Assembly: GCA_030560485.1 (NCBI GenBank)
Contig: JAKTTS010000273.1
Span: 1 to 20,854 of the forward strand
Direction of reading: 5' to 3'
Source of the DNA: Ascoidea tarda (nom. inval.)
Taxonomy: Eukaryota; Ascomycota; Saccharomycetes; Ascoideales; Ascoideaceae
Length of the DNA stretch: 20,854 nt
A program made the translations under genes and the position numbers. Position 1 is the stretch's first letter. Each line of letters starts with the position of its first letter. The notes beneath the pieces are model-generated. The model was not told where the DNA came from. It did not search any database and saw only the letters and a list, made by a program, of their open reading frames with translations. Positions 7,114 to 16,986 of the stretch are shown one piece after another.

Positions 7114-8967
7114 GCAGCAAAGATGTAAAATTTGATTTAATCATAGTCCACTCAAATTCTCTACAAAATTTCTCTGTTCTATCCAATCACATCAAACCTT
7201 ACTTGAAAAATGACCAAAAAACAATCATATTAATCGAATCAACTGGATATTTGCAACTAGAACCTTACTTTCTACAATCCTTCAATGATACTGCCACAAT
7301 CTTATCAATCATGAACGACTCAAACATCAAAAAAATTAAAAACAAAAACTCGTACATCCACCAACTAAACATTACTGCTAACACCACCAACACCACCAAC
7401 TACAACGACTTGGAAAGTGATGTCTACATAGGTTACTCAGGTCTCGACACTTCCTACAAAAGATCCCACCTCATCAACATCCAAAAATTAAACGACATCT
7501 TTCAAACCTCTGGCTTGAACCCAGTTCACTCAACATCCCCCCTACAATTTCTCAACTACCAATGGAAATTTGCCTTACCAAGAATAGTCTTCAACCCTTT
7601 ATTAATCCTTTTTGAAATGCCCTACCCTATCCAATTGCACAAACAAATCCTCTCCAAACCTCTTGTCAGCGGTTTGATAACTGAACTCATAACTGTCCTC
7701 AAAAAAATGGGCTGCAAATTAATCAAAGGCTACGAAAACGAAAACTCTCTATCCAAAACCTGGATCAACCAATTTCCTCTTCCAAACGAGTCCTTGCCAT
7801 CAGATTCCACTTCCACCACTCCTTCTGCTTCTGCTTCTGCTTCTGCGTCTGCTTCCTTCATCTCTCTTCCCAACGACATGGAACTAAAGGACATCAACTA
7901 TTTAAACACCCCCAGTTTGTTCTACGAATACTACTACCAATACGATCTAGCTATTGACACTTTACTCTTGCAACCAATTCTCCTAGCTGATGACTACGGC
8001 GTTAAAACACCTTACTTAGAATTCCTATATGCTACTCTCTGTCATTACAACAAAATCAATAAATCATCAATCTCGGATTTAAAATCAAATTCAACTCCCT
8101 CTTCTTTATTCTTTGTCAGAATCAACAACAACGTTTCAACTTTAAATGACAATATTCAACAAATATCCGCCCTCAATTCCCAAAAAAAATCTCTAAAGGA
8201 TTCAAATGCTTTGCTACTAAAACAAGTAGATGACTTGTCAAAGCAAGTCAACGACCTAAAATTATCCCTTTCTCGTCAGTCACAACAACAACCTCGCTTG
8301 CCTTATCCTCCTCAATTGAGAAAAAATGGCAAAACTCATCGCCACTCTCACTCTCCTCCAAATCACATCAACCATCACCAACAACATTCATTAAATCACC
8401 AAATCCAAACCTCTTTCAATCCAAACCAAAATCCAAACCAAAATCAAAATCAAAACCAAAACGGATTTGGTCTTTCTGAACTAAAAGATTCAAATCAAAA
8501 TGATTACTCAGAACCAACTAAAATCAACCTACAGCCCCCTCAAAAATCACCAATTACCGATAATAACAGTAGTGGTGGTAATACTCCAGATTTAAAAGAT
8601 TTAACCGATATCGCTGTCTATGGTGCTGTTTTAAATGGCGAGTTATCTTCCCCATTACCTAAAGATGAACCACAATCTAATCCTAATTCTAATAGCTCTA
8701 ATCCAAATGTTACTCAAGGCTTGAATCTTTCTACAAACCCAACGCCTCACCCACATATGCATCACCAAAGACAACTATCCCATGGTAATTCTCAATATAA
8801 CCAATACTCTCAATACCCTCAACAACAAAACCCTCAAATGCCCATGCCAATGAATCCTGGTCCTGGTTCTAGACAGCCTTCTTACGCTCAACCGCCATCA
8901 GGTAGAATGCAACCTGCTCCTTACGCCTCATCGGTTTATTCCAATGTTCCTCCCCCTCAACAACAGC

Positions 8968-9009
<42 letters not shown>

Positions 9010-9869
9010 CCTCTCAATTGCAGCAACCTTATTCTTATGCTCCTCAACATCGCCCTTCAACTCAAAAGAGATACACCTCAATGGCTCTTTCAGCTCAAAT
9101 GATGGACCAGACTAATTTGGTTGAACAACAACTTGGTGACATATCTTCTAGATTTAAACCAACTACAAAATCAAAGAGAAGATCTGCTTTTCCAATGATG
9201 AGCACTTCAAATCCAAATTTGGTTGGTATGGCCATGGGCCAAACTCAACCCTTGAATGATTTCAGTTTATATAATGGCGAAAATTTACCCACAAATTTAA
9301 CACAGCCAAATCGAAAGGTGAGTAACCAAAGGCAAAGATTGAATAGTTTATCAATGAGCAATGGAGGCTATCCACCAATGAATATGAATGGTACTCCTCG
9401 GGTTCCTTCAAATCCAAATCTTTTATCAATCACCCAGAACCCAATAAATGGCCCAATAAATGGCCATCGTTCGCCAAATCATGGCCCATCACCTCAACTA
9501 GCTATTAATAATGCTTCTCATCATCCACCTCCACATAACACAAATATTAGTCCCAAAGTCAATGGTAATAATCCAAACATTCAGCATAAATCATCTGCCA
9601 TGAACCTATCCTCCAGTGGTTCAAATAATAATAGTACATCAACCGCCGGAAGCTCATCCAATTATGGAAGTTCTGATAACGCTTCTCAACCATCAAGCCA
9701 TACAAGCCAAGAACAACCCACCGATCAAAATAATAATACAAGCAAAGAAGACCAACCAATTACATTTTCTGCCTCTCACAATGAAAATGGCAATGCAGTG
9801 AAAACAAATAACTTGAACGATCCCAAAAAAAAAGATAAGCGAGGTTTGTTTGGCAGGAAGAAGAAATGA
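6732..9869 (+). CDS. SVL3: Svl3/Pam1-like protein with a degenerate ketopantoate-reductase-like domain
   Basis: 1045 residues; the ATG has A at -3 and opens directly on the first conserved strand. Residues about 5-35 (VLSIGDNPNIAFYSWRLF) look like a Rossmann beta-alpha-beta start, and DLIIVHSNS plus KTIILIES (about 134-170) continue it. WKFALPRIVFNPLLILFE (about residues 278-295) and a later helix with ADDYGVKTPYLEFLYATL resemble the C-terminal helical part of ketopantoate reductases (PanE/ApbA). Asn and Ser/Ala low-complexity inserts interrupt the domain. A coiled coil follows at about 472-516, then a long disordered Pro/Gln/Asn-rich tail with 17 Gln at about 743-759, ending in the basic KKKDKRGLFGRKKK. 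Svl3 and Pam1 are bud-site and bud-neck proteins of S. cerevisiae with poorly known function, about 825-830 residues, so this copy is longer. The dinucleotide-binding Gly motif is degraded, so enzyme activity is doubtful. No CTG codon in 1045. Confidence 0.7.
7065..7112 (+). repeat. (AAT)16 coding poly-Asn
   Basis: Sixteen perfect AAT codons inside the N-terminal domain of the Svl3-like protein, preceded by a diverged Asn/Thr/Ala stretch. They probably form a surface loop between two strands of the Rossmann-like fold. Confidence 0.95.
8958..9008 (+). repeat. CAA/CAG run coding 17 Gln
   Basis: Seventeen consecutive Gln codons, all CAA except one CAG near the start, follow a Pro run in the disordered tail of the Svl3-like protein. 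The almost pure CAA usage points to recent slippage. Confidence 0.95.
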
Positions 9870-10656
9870 TATTGTTATTTAGCAAGGGTTTTTGAAAGAA
9901 AATATAAATATAAATATAAAAAAATTTAGATAATAAAAATTTTCAAAAAATTATATAGAGACAAAGATAATTACTTTTGGTGTTCATTTTCAAGTTTCTT
10001 TTCTCTTTTCTTTTTTTTCTTTTTAATTATTATTATTATTTTGTTATTACTATTACTATTACTATTACTATTACTATTACTATTACTATTACTATTACTA
10101 TTACTATTACTATTACTATTACTATTTATCATTTAATCAACAATCCAAACTTGAATTGTTTGCATAAGTTTAATTTTTCATGTTTTCTTTTCTAAAATAA
10201 TCTGGCACTTTTTTATCTGTTTTTATATTTTTTTAGTATTGTTGAATTTTTCTAGAATATTCTATTTTCTACTTCTATTTTTTTTTGCATTATTTAATAT
10301 ATAAAAATCATACTTAAAAAGTATTCTACTAATTTTTGAAAATCTATCTAATACTTCTCTTTCATTCATTTAAATTTCTACTTAAACAGGAAATAACTTA
10401 TTATTTCTTTACTGATCTCCAAAAAGTTTTTATATAAATAAAAACATCAATAATTTCTTTTTATACATATTTAATTCTGGGCCCAGTGGTTCGAATTCAA
10501 CTTTACTTTTTAATAATACATGGTATATAATAAGAACGTATAGGAGTAGAATAATTAAACGAAATGTAATTAAAAAACAAAAAGAGACAATAGCTGTCAC
10601 GACGAACTGAAAAAGAAAAAAGCGATACGGAATCTACGCTCGAGAATAAAAACTAT
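9870..10656. other. Convergent intergenic region with both 3' ends
   Basis: The SVL3-like gene (+) and the ENTH gene (-) end facing each other, 787 bp apart. The space is A+T-rich and holds a TATTAC array at 10045-10122 and T-rich and A-rich tracts suited to 3'-end formation. The 72-codon open frame at 9977-10195 is the repeat read through as Ile-Thr and is not a gene. Confidence 0.7.
10045..10122. repeat. Thirteen perfect TATTAC repeats
   Basis: Thirteen uninterrupted copies of TATTAC (78 bp) start 176 bp after the SVL3-like stop codon, then decay to TATTTA. The lack of any interruption suggests a young, probably length-variable microsatellite. Confidence 0.95.
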
Positions 10657-12690
10657 CTATATAAAGCTGGCAGAGCAGCAGTAGGCCCTGCTGTTGATAT
10701 AGGACCCATTGGAGGTGACAAAGTCGACCTCAGAAGCAGCAGAAGCAGCAGAAGCAACTAACTGCTGGAAGTTGAACGAAGAACCCACAGGTGTTGACTG
10801 CAACGACGTGGGAGCCGAGTAGTAATTGGCAAAGGGATTGTTGTCAGAAAACACTAGAGAAGCAGAGTCATCAGAATTGGTGTTGTCGTTGAGTCTCAGC
10901 GAGTGGTTGGAGGTCTTTTGCTCTTGGTCTTCTTCATCGTCGTCGTTCAAGAAGGGATTGTAGCTCTTTCTGGAGCAGCCAAACGAAGCCAGTTTATCAG
11001 TAAGAAGATCAGTGTCGGTTTTGAAAGAGAATAGTTTTAGATTCTGGTTTCTGTCGATCTCGTAAGAAGACGATCGAATCTTGCTATCAGTGTTGTTTCT
11101 AGAGATTGGAGCATGCTTGCTGGATAAAAACGTTTTTGGAACATCATTATTCTGGCTGTTTCGATTGAGGTTGCTGTTATGGTGGTTGTTATTGTTCGTG
11201 TAGAACTTTCCAATGTCTGTGTATGAATAGAACGTGGAGTTTGATTTGGCAGAAAACTTTGGAGAAAAACTAGAAGAATTATCAGAATTTGAATTGATAG
11301 AAGGAGAAGTTAACGAAGGAGAAGAATTAAAATTTGAATTTGAAAAAGAAGAGGAGGATAAGTTTAGATTTGATTTTGAAGAAGAAGATAAGAAAAAAGA
11401 GGTCCTTTTAATTTTATTGACCAAATCTGTTTCAGAAGTATGATTTGGTAATATTTTATCATCATTTAATATTTTTGAAATATCATAGTCATCATTTTTA
11501 TTATTTGAGTGAAATATCTTGCTCAATCGATTTGAGGATTTAGAAGATTTAATAGCTTTTGATTTATTTAAATTGATATTGGTGTTGGTATTGGAGTTAT
11601 TGATATTACTAGGAGAATCAAATTGATCATCTTCACTCAAGTCACTATAGTTTTCTTCTTCAAGATATAAACCAATTTTGTTATGTTTAAAAATTAAAAT
11701 ATCATTTCGATAAGGATTTTCGGTAGTATTATTATTGTTATTGTTATTAAACAAATTCTTCTGATTATCAAATTTATAGTAATAGTTTCTCTTTTGAAAA
11801 ATTAAGGAATTATTATCCAATAATTCGATCAAATCCAAAGATTTTTTTTTAATTAATTGATTGATTTTAAAATCATTATTTGAAATATTATTTTTAATTT
11901 GGAAATTTTTGGAGATGTTTGATATAATATTACGAAAGAAAAACTTAATATTTTTAATTATATCTAAATTATTTGAGTGAATTAGTAAGTAATTTAATAT
12001 GATCAAGATTTTTAATATTGATCTGTAATAAAAATTATAATTATTTAATTTTTTCTTTTTATTATTATGAACCGAGAAAAATGAGAAAAACTTAATTAAA
12101 TCATCTAATAGGATTTTCAAGATTAAAGATCTATTTTGGAAGTTTTGATTGGATATTTTAGTTATTTCATCTAGTTGGTTTATTGAGGGACCCCAGGATT
12201 CAGTATTTGTGGAATTTTGAATTAAAAGTTGAATATAGTTATTGTCATATTTGGAGTTAGTTATTGAGTTTATATCAATTTCGTCTGAATTTTTATTAAT
12301 GCTCTTGGAGATGTTTTTATTTAATTTATTCAAGATTTTTAATTTATCTTTAAAGCCCGTTGAATCCTTTGAAGAGGAAGAAGGCGAAGAAGGAGAGGCA
12401 CAATAATGATTATTATTGTTATTATTATAAATCGTATTGTTATGAAACACAGTTTCATTAAAAGTACTGAAAGTATTAAAAGTGTTTTGATGAGCAGGAT
12501 TATGGCTGTAGTTATTGATATTGAGTTTTGATAAATGGATATTAGAAGAATCCTTTTTTGATTTAATATTTGATAAACTGGATTTCAAAGAATCATTGAG
12601 TACGAAAATAGATAATCTCTTTTTCACTCCATTATCAGGGGAATGAGTATTAGAAGAGTAGTGTAAACCATTCGCCATTATGGACGACAT
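10657..12690 (-). CDS. ENTH/ANTH-domain adaptor protein (epsin family, Ent5-like)
   Basis: 677 residues. The ENTH-like region is at about 145-305: NTESWGPSINQLDEITK, then the YYRSILKILIILNYLLI helix, FFRNIISNISKNFQ, and KKKSLDLIELLDNNSLIFQK. The order and spacing match epsin-type domains; the nearest match I recall is S. cerevisiae Ent5 (DAWGP, WRVVLKCLVVIEFLL, RKKGELILQYLEDSQFL), which works with clathrin at Golgi and endosomes. The expected role is phosphoinositide binding and cargo or clathrin adaptor work. Unusual points: about 145 low-complexity residues precede the domain, a Lys/Asn insert splits it (about 207-220), and the Ser/Asn-rich tail carries two NPF motifs (578-580, 618-620) that bind EH domains and are typical of Ent1/2 rather than Ent5. 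The protein ends YCCSASFI. Two CTG codons (10897-10899, 10990-10992) fall in the disordered tail. Assignment to one Ent protein is not secure. Confidence 0.7.
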   Translation of the reverse strand: MSSIMANGLHYSSNTHSPDNGVKKRLSIFVLNDSLKSSLSNIKSKKDSSNIHLSKLNINNYSHNPAHQNTFNTFSTFNETVFHNNTIYNNNNNNHYCASPSSPSSSSKDSTGFKDKLKILNKLNKNISKSINKNSDEIDINSITNSKYDNNYIQLLIQNSTNTESWGPSINQLDEITKISNQNFQNRSLILKILLDDLIKFFSFFSVHNNKKKKLNNYNFYYRSILKILIILNYLLIHSNNLDIIKNIKFFFRNIISNISKNFQIKNNISNNDFKINQLIKKKSLDLIELLDNNSLIFQKRNYYYKFDNQKNLFNNNNNNNTTENPYRNDILIFKHNKIGLYLEEENYSDLSEDDQFDSPSNINNSNTNTNINLNKSKAIKSSKSSNRLSKIFHSNNKNDDYDISKILNDDKILPNHTSETDLVNKIKRTSFFLSSSSKSNLNLSSSSFSNSNFNSSPSLTSPSINSNSDNSSSFSPKFSAKSNSTFYSYTDIGKFYTNNNNHHNSNLNRNSQNNDVPKTFLSSKHAPISRNNTDSKIRSSSYEIDRNQNLKLFSFKTDTDLLTDKLASFGCSRKSYNPFLNDDDEEDQEQKTSNHSLRLNDNTNSDDSASLVFSDNNPFANYYSAPTSLQSTPVGSSFNFQQLVASAASAASEVDFVTSNGSYINSRAYCCSASFI

Positions 12691-12702
12691 TAATACTTAT
12701 GA

Positions 12703-12732
12703 TTATTGTTATTGTTATTGCTATTGTTATTG
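12703..12732 (-). repeat. Hexanucleotide repeat in the ENTH gene leader
   Basis: Five TTATTG units on this strand (CAATAA in mRNA sense), the fourth changed to CTATTG, end 12 bp before the ENTH start codon. The sense-strand region up to about 12910 has no ATG and is pyrimidine-rich outside the repeat, so the array probably lies in the 5' UTR. Confidence 0.8.
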
Positions 12733-13320
12733 TTATGATTTTGATAATATTGAAGAAGCGCAAAAAAAAGAGGAAAAAAAATGAAAATAAAACAGCAATA
12801 AGTGGTACGTAAAAGGGAAACTTATAAGCAAATCCCAAAAGAGATAGGTAATGAGTAGTGAATATATCAGATATGGACGAATAAAATTGGTAATGCGATT
12901 GGATAAAACACATAAATAAAACACAAGATAATTCTTATTATTCTGTTACACAAGGTTAACCTTCAAAACATCAAAAGAGGTTTCTGCTTTGAATTGAAGA
13001 GCCAAATTGGCTGCAAATTACGTATTAGCAGGTGAACCAGTTTTCTAAGGATACAAAGTAAAGAAAAGGCTGAAGAAAAAGCTAAATGGAGAGGTGAAAT
13101 AAGAGGTGAAATGAAAAAGATTTGGATATAACAAACAGGAAAATTCCAGCAGCATCCAAAAAGAATTCAACAAGATGAAAAAAAGCTTAAAAAAGGTGAA
13201 AAAGATTGGAAAACACTGAAAATTCTTAACTAAGCGAAATTCATTGGAGTCTCAGGCGTTTGGCTCAATTCGGAAAGTTTTTTTTTCCTGATGCGCGATG
13301 AACAGTGAGCAAAACACGCT
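12733..13320. other. Proximal upstream region of the ENTH gene
   Basis: About 590 bp of A+T-rich DNA with purine-rich tracts on the + strand, so pyrimidine-rich in the direction of the ENTH gene. No ATG occurs in that sense from 12691 to about 12910, which suggests a leader of roughly 200 nt. I saw no conserved coding frame; the open frames here are translations of the repeat and A-rich tracts. Confidence 0.5.
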
Positions 13321-13500
13321 TGGAGCGCAGTGAGTCGCGTCGGCATTCATGTGCCGTGTTGTTGGAGGTTTTAGTCACATGACATGCACGTGTATTGTTT
13401 AGGACTGCTCCCGCAGCGGTGGGTCCTGCGTGCGTGTCTCACCCCGGCTTTTGCATGACGCTGGTTTTGAGATCTGCGTTTTGAGTGGTGGGTCGTAAAG
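13321..13500. promoter_or_regulatory. G+C-rich promoter block with CACATG and CACGTG boxes
   Basis: By hand count 101 of 180 bases are G or C. It contains GTCACATG (13374-13381, fits the Cbf1 CDEI pattern RTCACRTG) and CACGTG (13387-13392) only a few bases apart. It lies 630-810 bp upstream of the ENTH start and just downstream of the reductase stop, so it most likely belongs to the ENTH promoter. Factor identity is inferred. Confidence 0.5.
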
Positions 13501-13531
13501 CGTGGACTTAAAGAGAGGCCCTAAATGAGTT

Positions 13532-14554
13532 CTAATATCTGGAAAACTTTGGGGTATAAGGAGCCTCGAGGTACTCAACGTCTTCCTTGGAGAGCTCCAC
13601 TAGAACAGCAGCAACCAAGTCATGCACTCGTTTCTCAGAGCTGATGCCAACAATAGGATAGATGTCCTTCGATAACACCCACGCTGTGGAAATCGCAGCC
13701 ATCGAGACTTTGTGTTTCTCTGCAAGTTCTTCAACTCGAGATATTATCTCCTCGTCGCCTGTCTCTAAAGTAGTTAGTCCAAGACTAGAGAATCTTTTCT
13801 TTTCCACTTTGGATCTTTCTGTCTCTGCATTTAATGGCCTTGTCAATAGTCCTCTGGCATTTGGTGACCATGGAATCAACCCAACCCCATTCTTTTGACA
13901 ATATGGTATCATCTCCCTTTCTTCTTCTCGGTTAAGCAAATTATAGTAGTTTTGCATTGCTATAAACTTGTGCCAGTTATGTTTTTCGGCAATGTGTTGC
14001 AAATTAATGAATTCATACGCCTTCATCGATGATGCTCCAATGTATCTGGTATATCCCTTTTCAATAACATCGTTTAATGACCTCATGATTTCCTCACCTG
14101 GTGTATTAGGATCAAATCGGTGAATTTGCAACACATCAATAAATGTACCCAATCTTTTAACTGATGCCTCAACTGCATCAAAAATATGCTTTCGTGATAG
14201 ACCTTGCGAATTGATATAATCAATATCGGTACCATCGTAACTAGCTGGCTGGTCATCGTCTCTAACAGGAAAAAAACATTTGGACAATATAACAATTCTA
14301 TCTCTTTTGATGTTGAATTTTTTAATAAATTTACCTAAAAGTTCTTCGGATTTACCATTACTATACACATTTGCTGTATCAAAAGTTCTAATCCCACTAT
14401 CGTATAACTTTTTCAAGATTTTGAATATTTTTTCTTCATCATCTTCAATCCAAGAGGCCCAATTTTTAGATCCATATGACATGCACCCAACAATAATCTT
14501 GGATATTTTCAAACCAGAGTTCCCAAGTCTAACATGAGGAAAAGAAACGCTCAT
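13532..14554 (-). CDS. Aldo/keto reductase (Csh1/IFD-type)
   Basis: 340 residues from the first in-frame ATG at 14554 (MSVSFPHVRLGNSGLKIS); extension to an upstream TTG is not needed. The protein has the aldo/keto reductase barrel signature: VRLGNSGLKISKIIVGCMSY, GIRTFDTANVYSNGKSEELLG and a full catalytic tetrad Asp59, Tyr64, Lys92, His145. IGASSM and GLIPWSPNARGLLTRP are further family blocks, and the C-terminal IVGISSEKRV is the NADP-phosphate-binding segment. It resembles Candida Csh1/Ifd and fungal aryl-alcohol dehydrogenase-like reductases, NADPH-dependent cytosolic enzymes that reduce aldehydes; the substrate here is unknown. A Yap1-type site (TTACTAA) about 125 bp upstream suggests induction by oxidative or electrophile stress. 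The length is normal and no CTG codon is used. Confidence 0.92.
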   Translation of the reverse strand: MSVSFPHVRLGNSGLKISKIIVGCMSYGSKNWASWIEDDEEKIFKILKKLYDSGIRTFDTANVYSNGKSEELLGKFIKKFNIKRDRIVILSKCFFPVRDDDQPASYDGTDIDYINSQGLSRKHIFDAVEASVKRLGTFIDVLQIHRFDPNTPGEEIMRSLNDVIEKGYTRYIGASSMKAYEFINLQHIAEKHNWHKFIAMQNYYNLLNREEEREMIPYCQKNGVGLIPWSPNARGLLTRPLNAETERSKVEKKRFSSLGLTTLETGDEEIISRVEELAEKHKVSMAAISTAWVLSKDIYPIVGISSEKRVHDLVAAVLVELSKEDVEYLEAPYTPKFSRY

Positions 14555-15231
14555 TTTTAAATTCAACTGCAATTGGAATATATAAAAATTGCAATGTATA
14601 ACAATTTCAATGGCAATTTAAACAAAGAATAATTGGAATAAATATTTAAATAACAATCAATTGAAGAACTCTCACTGATTACTAATTGCAAATTATATAC
14701 TACAGCCAATCAATTTGTTTAATTCCCTTATTTCCAACTTTAAGACTGTGGCGCTAAAATCTGACTTCAAACTATGATTTTGCGCATTTTATTAATCAAA
14801 TTGTTTGTTTATATTTATCTTACGCTTAATAATCGATATCATGCGTTTTGATCGTCTTAAAATTTCTCTTCAAGTAATTGATACAAAACCATCAACAATA
14901 TTTTTCAAATAAACGCATATTTTACATTAGAGACAAAATTTCATCTAAACCTTTTTACTGGTAAAATTAAACGTATAATTGTTTGTTTTTTTCAATTTTT
15001 GAATAAATAATTAACTCAATTATTTGGTTATATTAAAAGTTTTATTAATGAAAAAAATTACAAATGATATAAATTTATGATTTATTAATATATTTCTTAG
15101 TTTTGAAAAAATATAAAAAATTAAGAAAAAGCAAAAAAAAACACAAAAAATAGAGCAGAAAAACAAAAACAAAAAATTAAAATTAAAATAAAAAATAATA
15201 AAATACAAAAAGATAGAGTGAACAAAAAAAA
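14555..15231. other. Intergenic region: reductase promoter and AGP2 3' end
   Basis: 677 bp between the reductase start and the AGP2 stop, both on the - strand. The half next to the reductase holds its promoter, including TTACTAA at 14679; the half next to AGP2 (about 15000-15231) is A-rich on the + strand, T-rich in AGP2 sense, and suits 3'-end formation. No gene seen. Confidence 0.6.
14679..14685. promoter_or_regulatory. Yap1-type response element upstream of the reductase
   Basis: TTACTAA is the exact core bound by yeast AP-1 factors (Yap1/Cap1). It lies about 125 bp upstream of the reductase ATG, and aldo/keto reductases are common Yap1 targets. A 7-base match arises by chance fairly often in A+T-rich DNA; the position and type of gene are what support it. 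Confidence 0.5.
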
Positions 15232-16986
15232 TTAACCACCAAACAAAAATCTTGATAAGTGGTTATACCATTTCTTGGGTTTATCTTTATTCAATTCTAG
15301 TTCTTCATAATATTCCTTTTCATGTTGCTCAATTTCAGCTAATCCTGTTATTAAATCAACTTCTAATGGTTTCTTTATTTTAGTTTTTTTAATTATTTTG
15401 TATCCAAAATAAAACGCAATATCCAAGAATACCATAATATATGAAAATAAGAAATCTTTGGCCGACCACCATGAGGGAAGAAATACAGTGTAACCACTAA
15501 CAAATACCATAATAAATGTTGCTGACAATCCAATATATGCTAAATATGGCTGAAACCAACCTTTAAAAGTAAAAGCATTTCTATCAATGCCTTGTGCAAT
15601 AACTGCTTTATAGAAAAAGATATAAGTGGTACTTAAAACACAAAAATTAATCAATTGTGATGCTGTTACCAAATTAATAATCCAGTCTAAAACAGTGGCT
15701 GAATTTTCTCCCAATTGCAAGAAGGATAACAATGCCCAACATAAAGAGATCAATACACAATAAATTGGCACACCAGTCTCAGTACAATAACTCAAAAATC
15801 TTGGAGCTTTTCCATCTAACGCCATGCCATATAATGAACGAGAAGAACAATAAGTATAAGAGTTACCAGCTGAAAAGGCTGCAAGAATCAAACCAACATT
15901 AACAATATCTGGTAAAACTTTGACTTTCATATTTTGCATAGCAACAACATATGGAGAGGCTCCAGCACCAGGCTTGGCTTCTGTAATGGCTCCTACTAAA
16001 ATTGGATCTCTTGATGAAACGATAGTACACACACAAAATGTTCCGACAACAAAGAAAAAAGTTAACCTATAAAAGACTTGTTTAAAAGCCATTTTAAGAG
16101 TGACTCTTGGGTTTATTGTTTCTCCTGCTGCCATCGAGACATACTCTGGTCCAGCGACAATGAAACAACATCTAATTGCAGCCGCCAAATAACCTAAAAA
16201 TCTACCGAGATTTCCGGTTTTATAAAATTCATTCATAAGAGCAGGCTTTGTCCAATATCTAAAACCATAAGCATCATGGATGGGATTACCACCACACATG
16301 GTAACAAAAGTGAAAGCAATTAAAAGAAGAATTAAAATAACTTTACCTAGAGAAAACCAAAACTCAGTTTCACCATAATATCTAACTGCAAATACGTTGA
16401 TCAAAAAATATAAGACGGCTTGAATGACTAGAGGAATTGCAGCTGAGTAATCATCTCTCCAATAATGAACAATACTGTTGGCGGCAGTTATTTCAAATGG
16501 AATCATAGAACACTCTAAAAACCAAAAATTCCAACCAGCCATAAATTCAAAGGCATCGTCAACACATCTTCCTGCCAATCTAATGAATGGGGATGAAATA
16601 GGTAAATAACAAACCATTTCAGCTGTTGAGACCGTTATAAAACAGATTGGAAAACACCAAATTACCATTGCAAGAAATAAAGATAATGGACCAGCGATAT
16701 AAAGACCCTTTCCAATACCAAGATAAATGGCGATACCAACTGCTCCTCCAATACCAATTAACTGAATATGACGGTTTTCTAATTTTCTTTTTGTTGATGT
16801 AACTGGTACGAAACCCAAATTGGAAATGCTTAATGATGATTCTTCATTATATTGAGATAGTTGATTATTATTTTTTTCAGATTTGGAAACGACAGTTGTT
16901 TTGTTTAAATTATTATCGACCTTTTTTTTTTCAACAGTAAAATTATTTTTAAGAAACTTTTCAAAATTTTTAATATTTGAAGTCAT
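15232..16986 (-). CDS. AGP2: Agp2-like amino acid/polyamine permease family protein
   Basis: 584 residues with about 12 membrane segments after a hydrophilic N-terminus of about 68 residues. RKLENRHIQLIGIGGAVG starts the first segment. Hallmarks match S. cerevisiae Agp2 closely as I recall it: STAEMVCYLPISSPFIRLAG, GRCVDDAFEFMAGWNFWFLE, HYWRDDYSA, MCGGNPIHDAYGFRYW, AGPEYVSMAAGE, AFSAGNSYTYCSSRSLYGMA and NLVTASQLINF, with a charged cytosolic tail. Agp2 is a plasma-membrane member of the yeast amino acid transporter family, required for carnitine uptake and for normal polyamine uptake, where it acts at least partly as a regulator. Length is close to the S. cerevisiae protein (about 596). A 7-codon ORF overlaps its start out of frame. 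No CTG codon is used. Confidence 0.92.
   Translation of the reverse strand: MTSNIKNFEKFLKNNFTVEKKKVDNNLNKTTVVSKSEKNNNQLSQYNEESSLSISNLGFVPVTSTKRKLENRHIQLIGIGGAVGIAIYLGIGKGLYIAGPLSLFLAMVIWCFPICFITVSTAEMVCYLPISSPFIRLAGRCVDDAFEFMAGWNFWFLECSMIPFEITAANSIVHYWRDDYSAAIPLVIQAVLYFLINVFAVRYYGETEFWFSLGKVILILLLIAFTFVTMCGGNPIHDAYGFRYWTKPALMNEFYKTGNLGRFLGYLAAAIRCCFIVAGPEYVSMAAGETINPRVTLKMAFKQVFYRLTFFFVVGTFCVCTIVSSRDPILVGAITEAKPGAGASPYVVAMQNMKVKVLPDIVNVGLILAAFSAGNSYTYCSSRSLYGMALDGKAPRFLSYCTETGVPIYCVLISLCWALLSFLQLGENSATVLDWIINLVTASQLINFCVLSTTYIFFYKAVIAQGIDRNAFTFKGWFQPYLAYIGLSATFIMVFVSGYTVFLPSWWSAKDFLFSYIMVFLDIAFYFGYKIIKKTKIKKPLEVDLITGLAEIEQHEKEYYEELELNKDKPKKWYNHLSRFLFGG

Noticed and set aside
9977-10195. 72-codon open frame containing Ile-Thr repeats
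   Set aside because: It is the TATTAC array read through in one frame.
10489-10499. tRNA B-box-like GGTTCGAATTC
   Set aside because: The flanking five-base arms do not pair as a T stem, and no A box or acceptor stem is found upstream.
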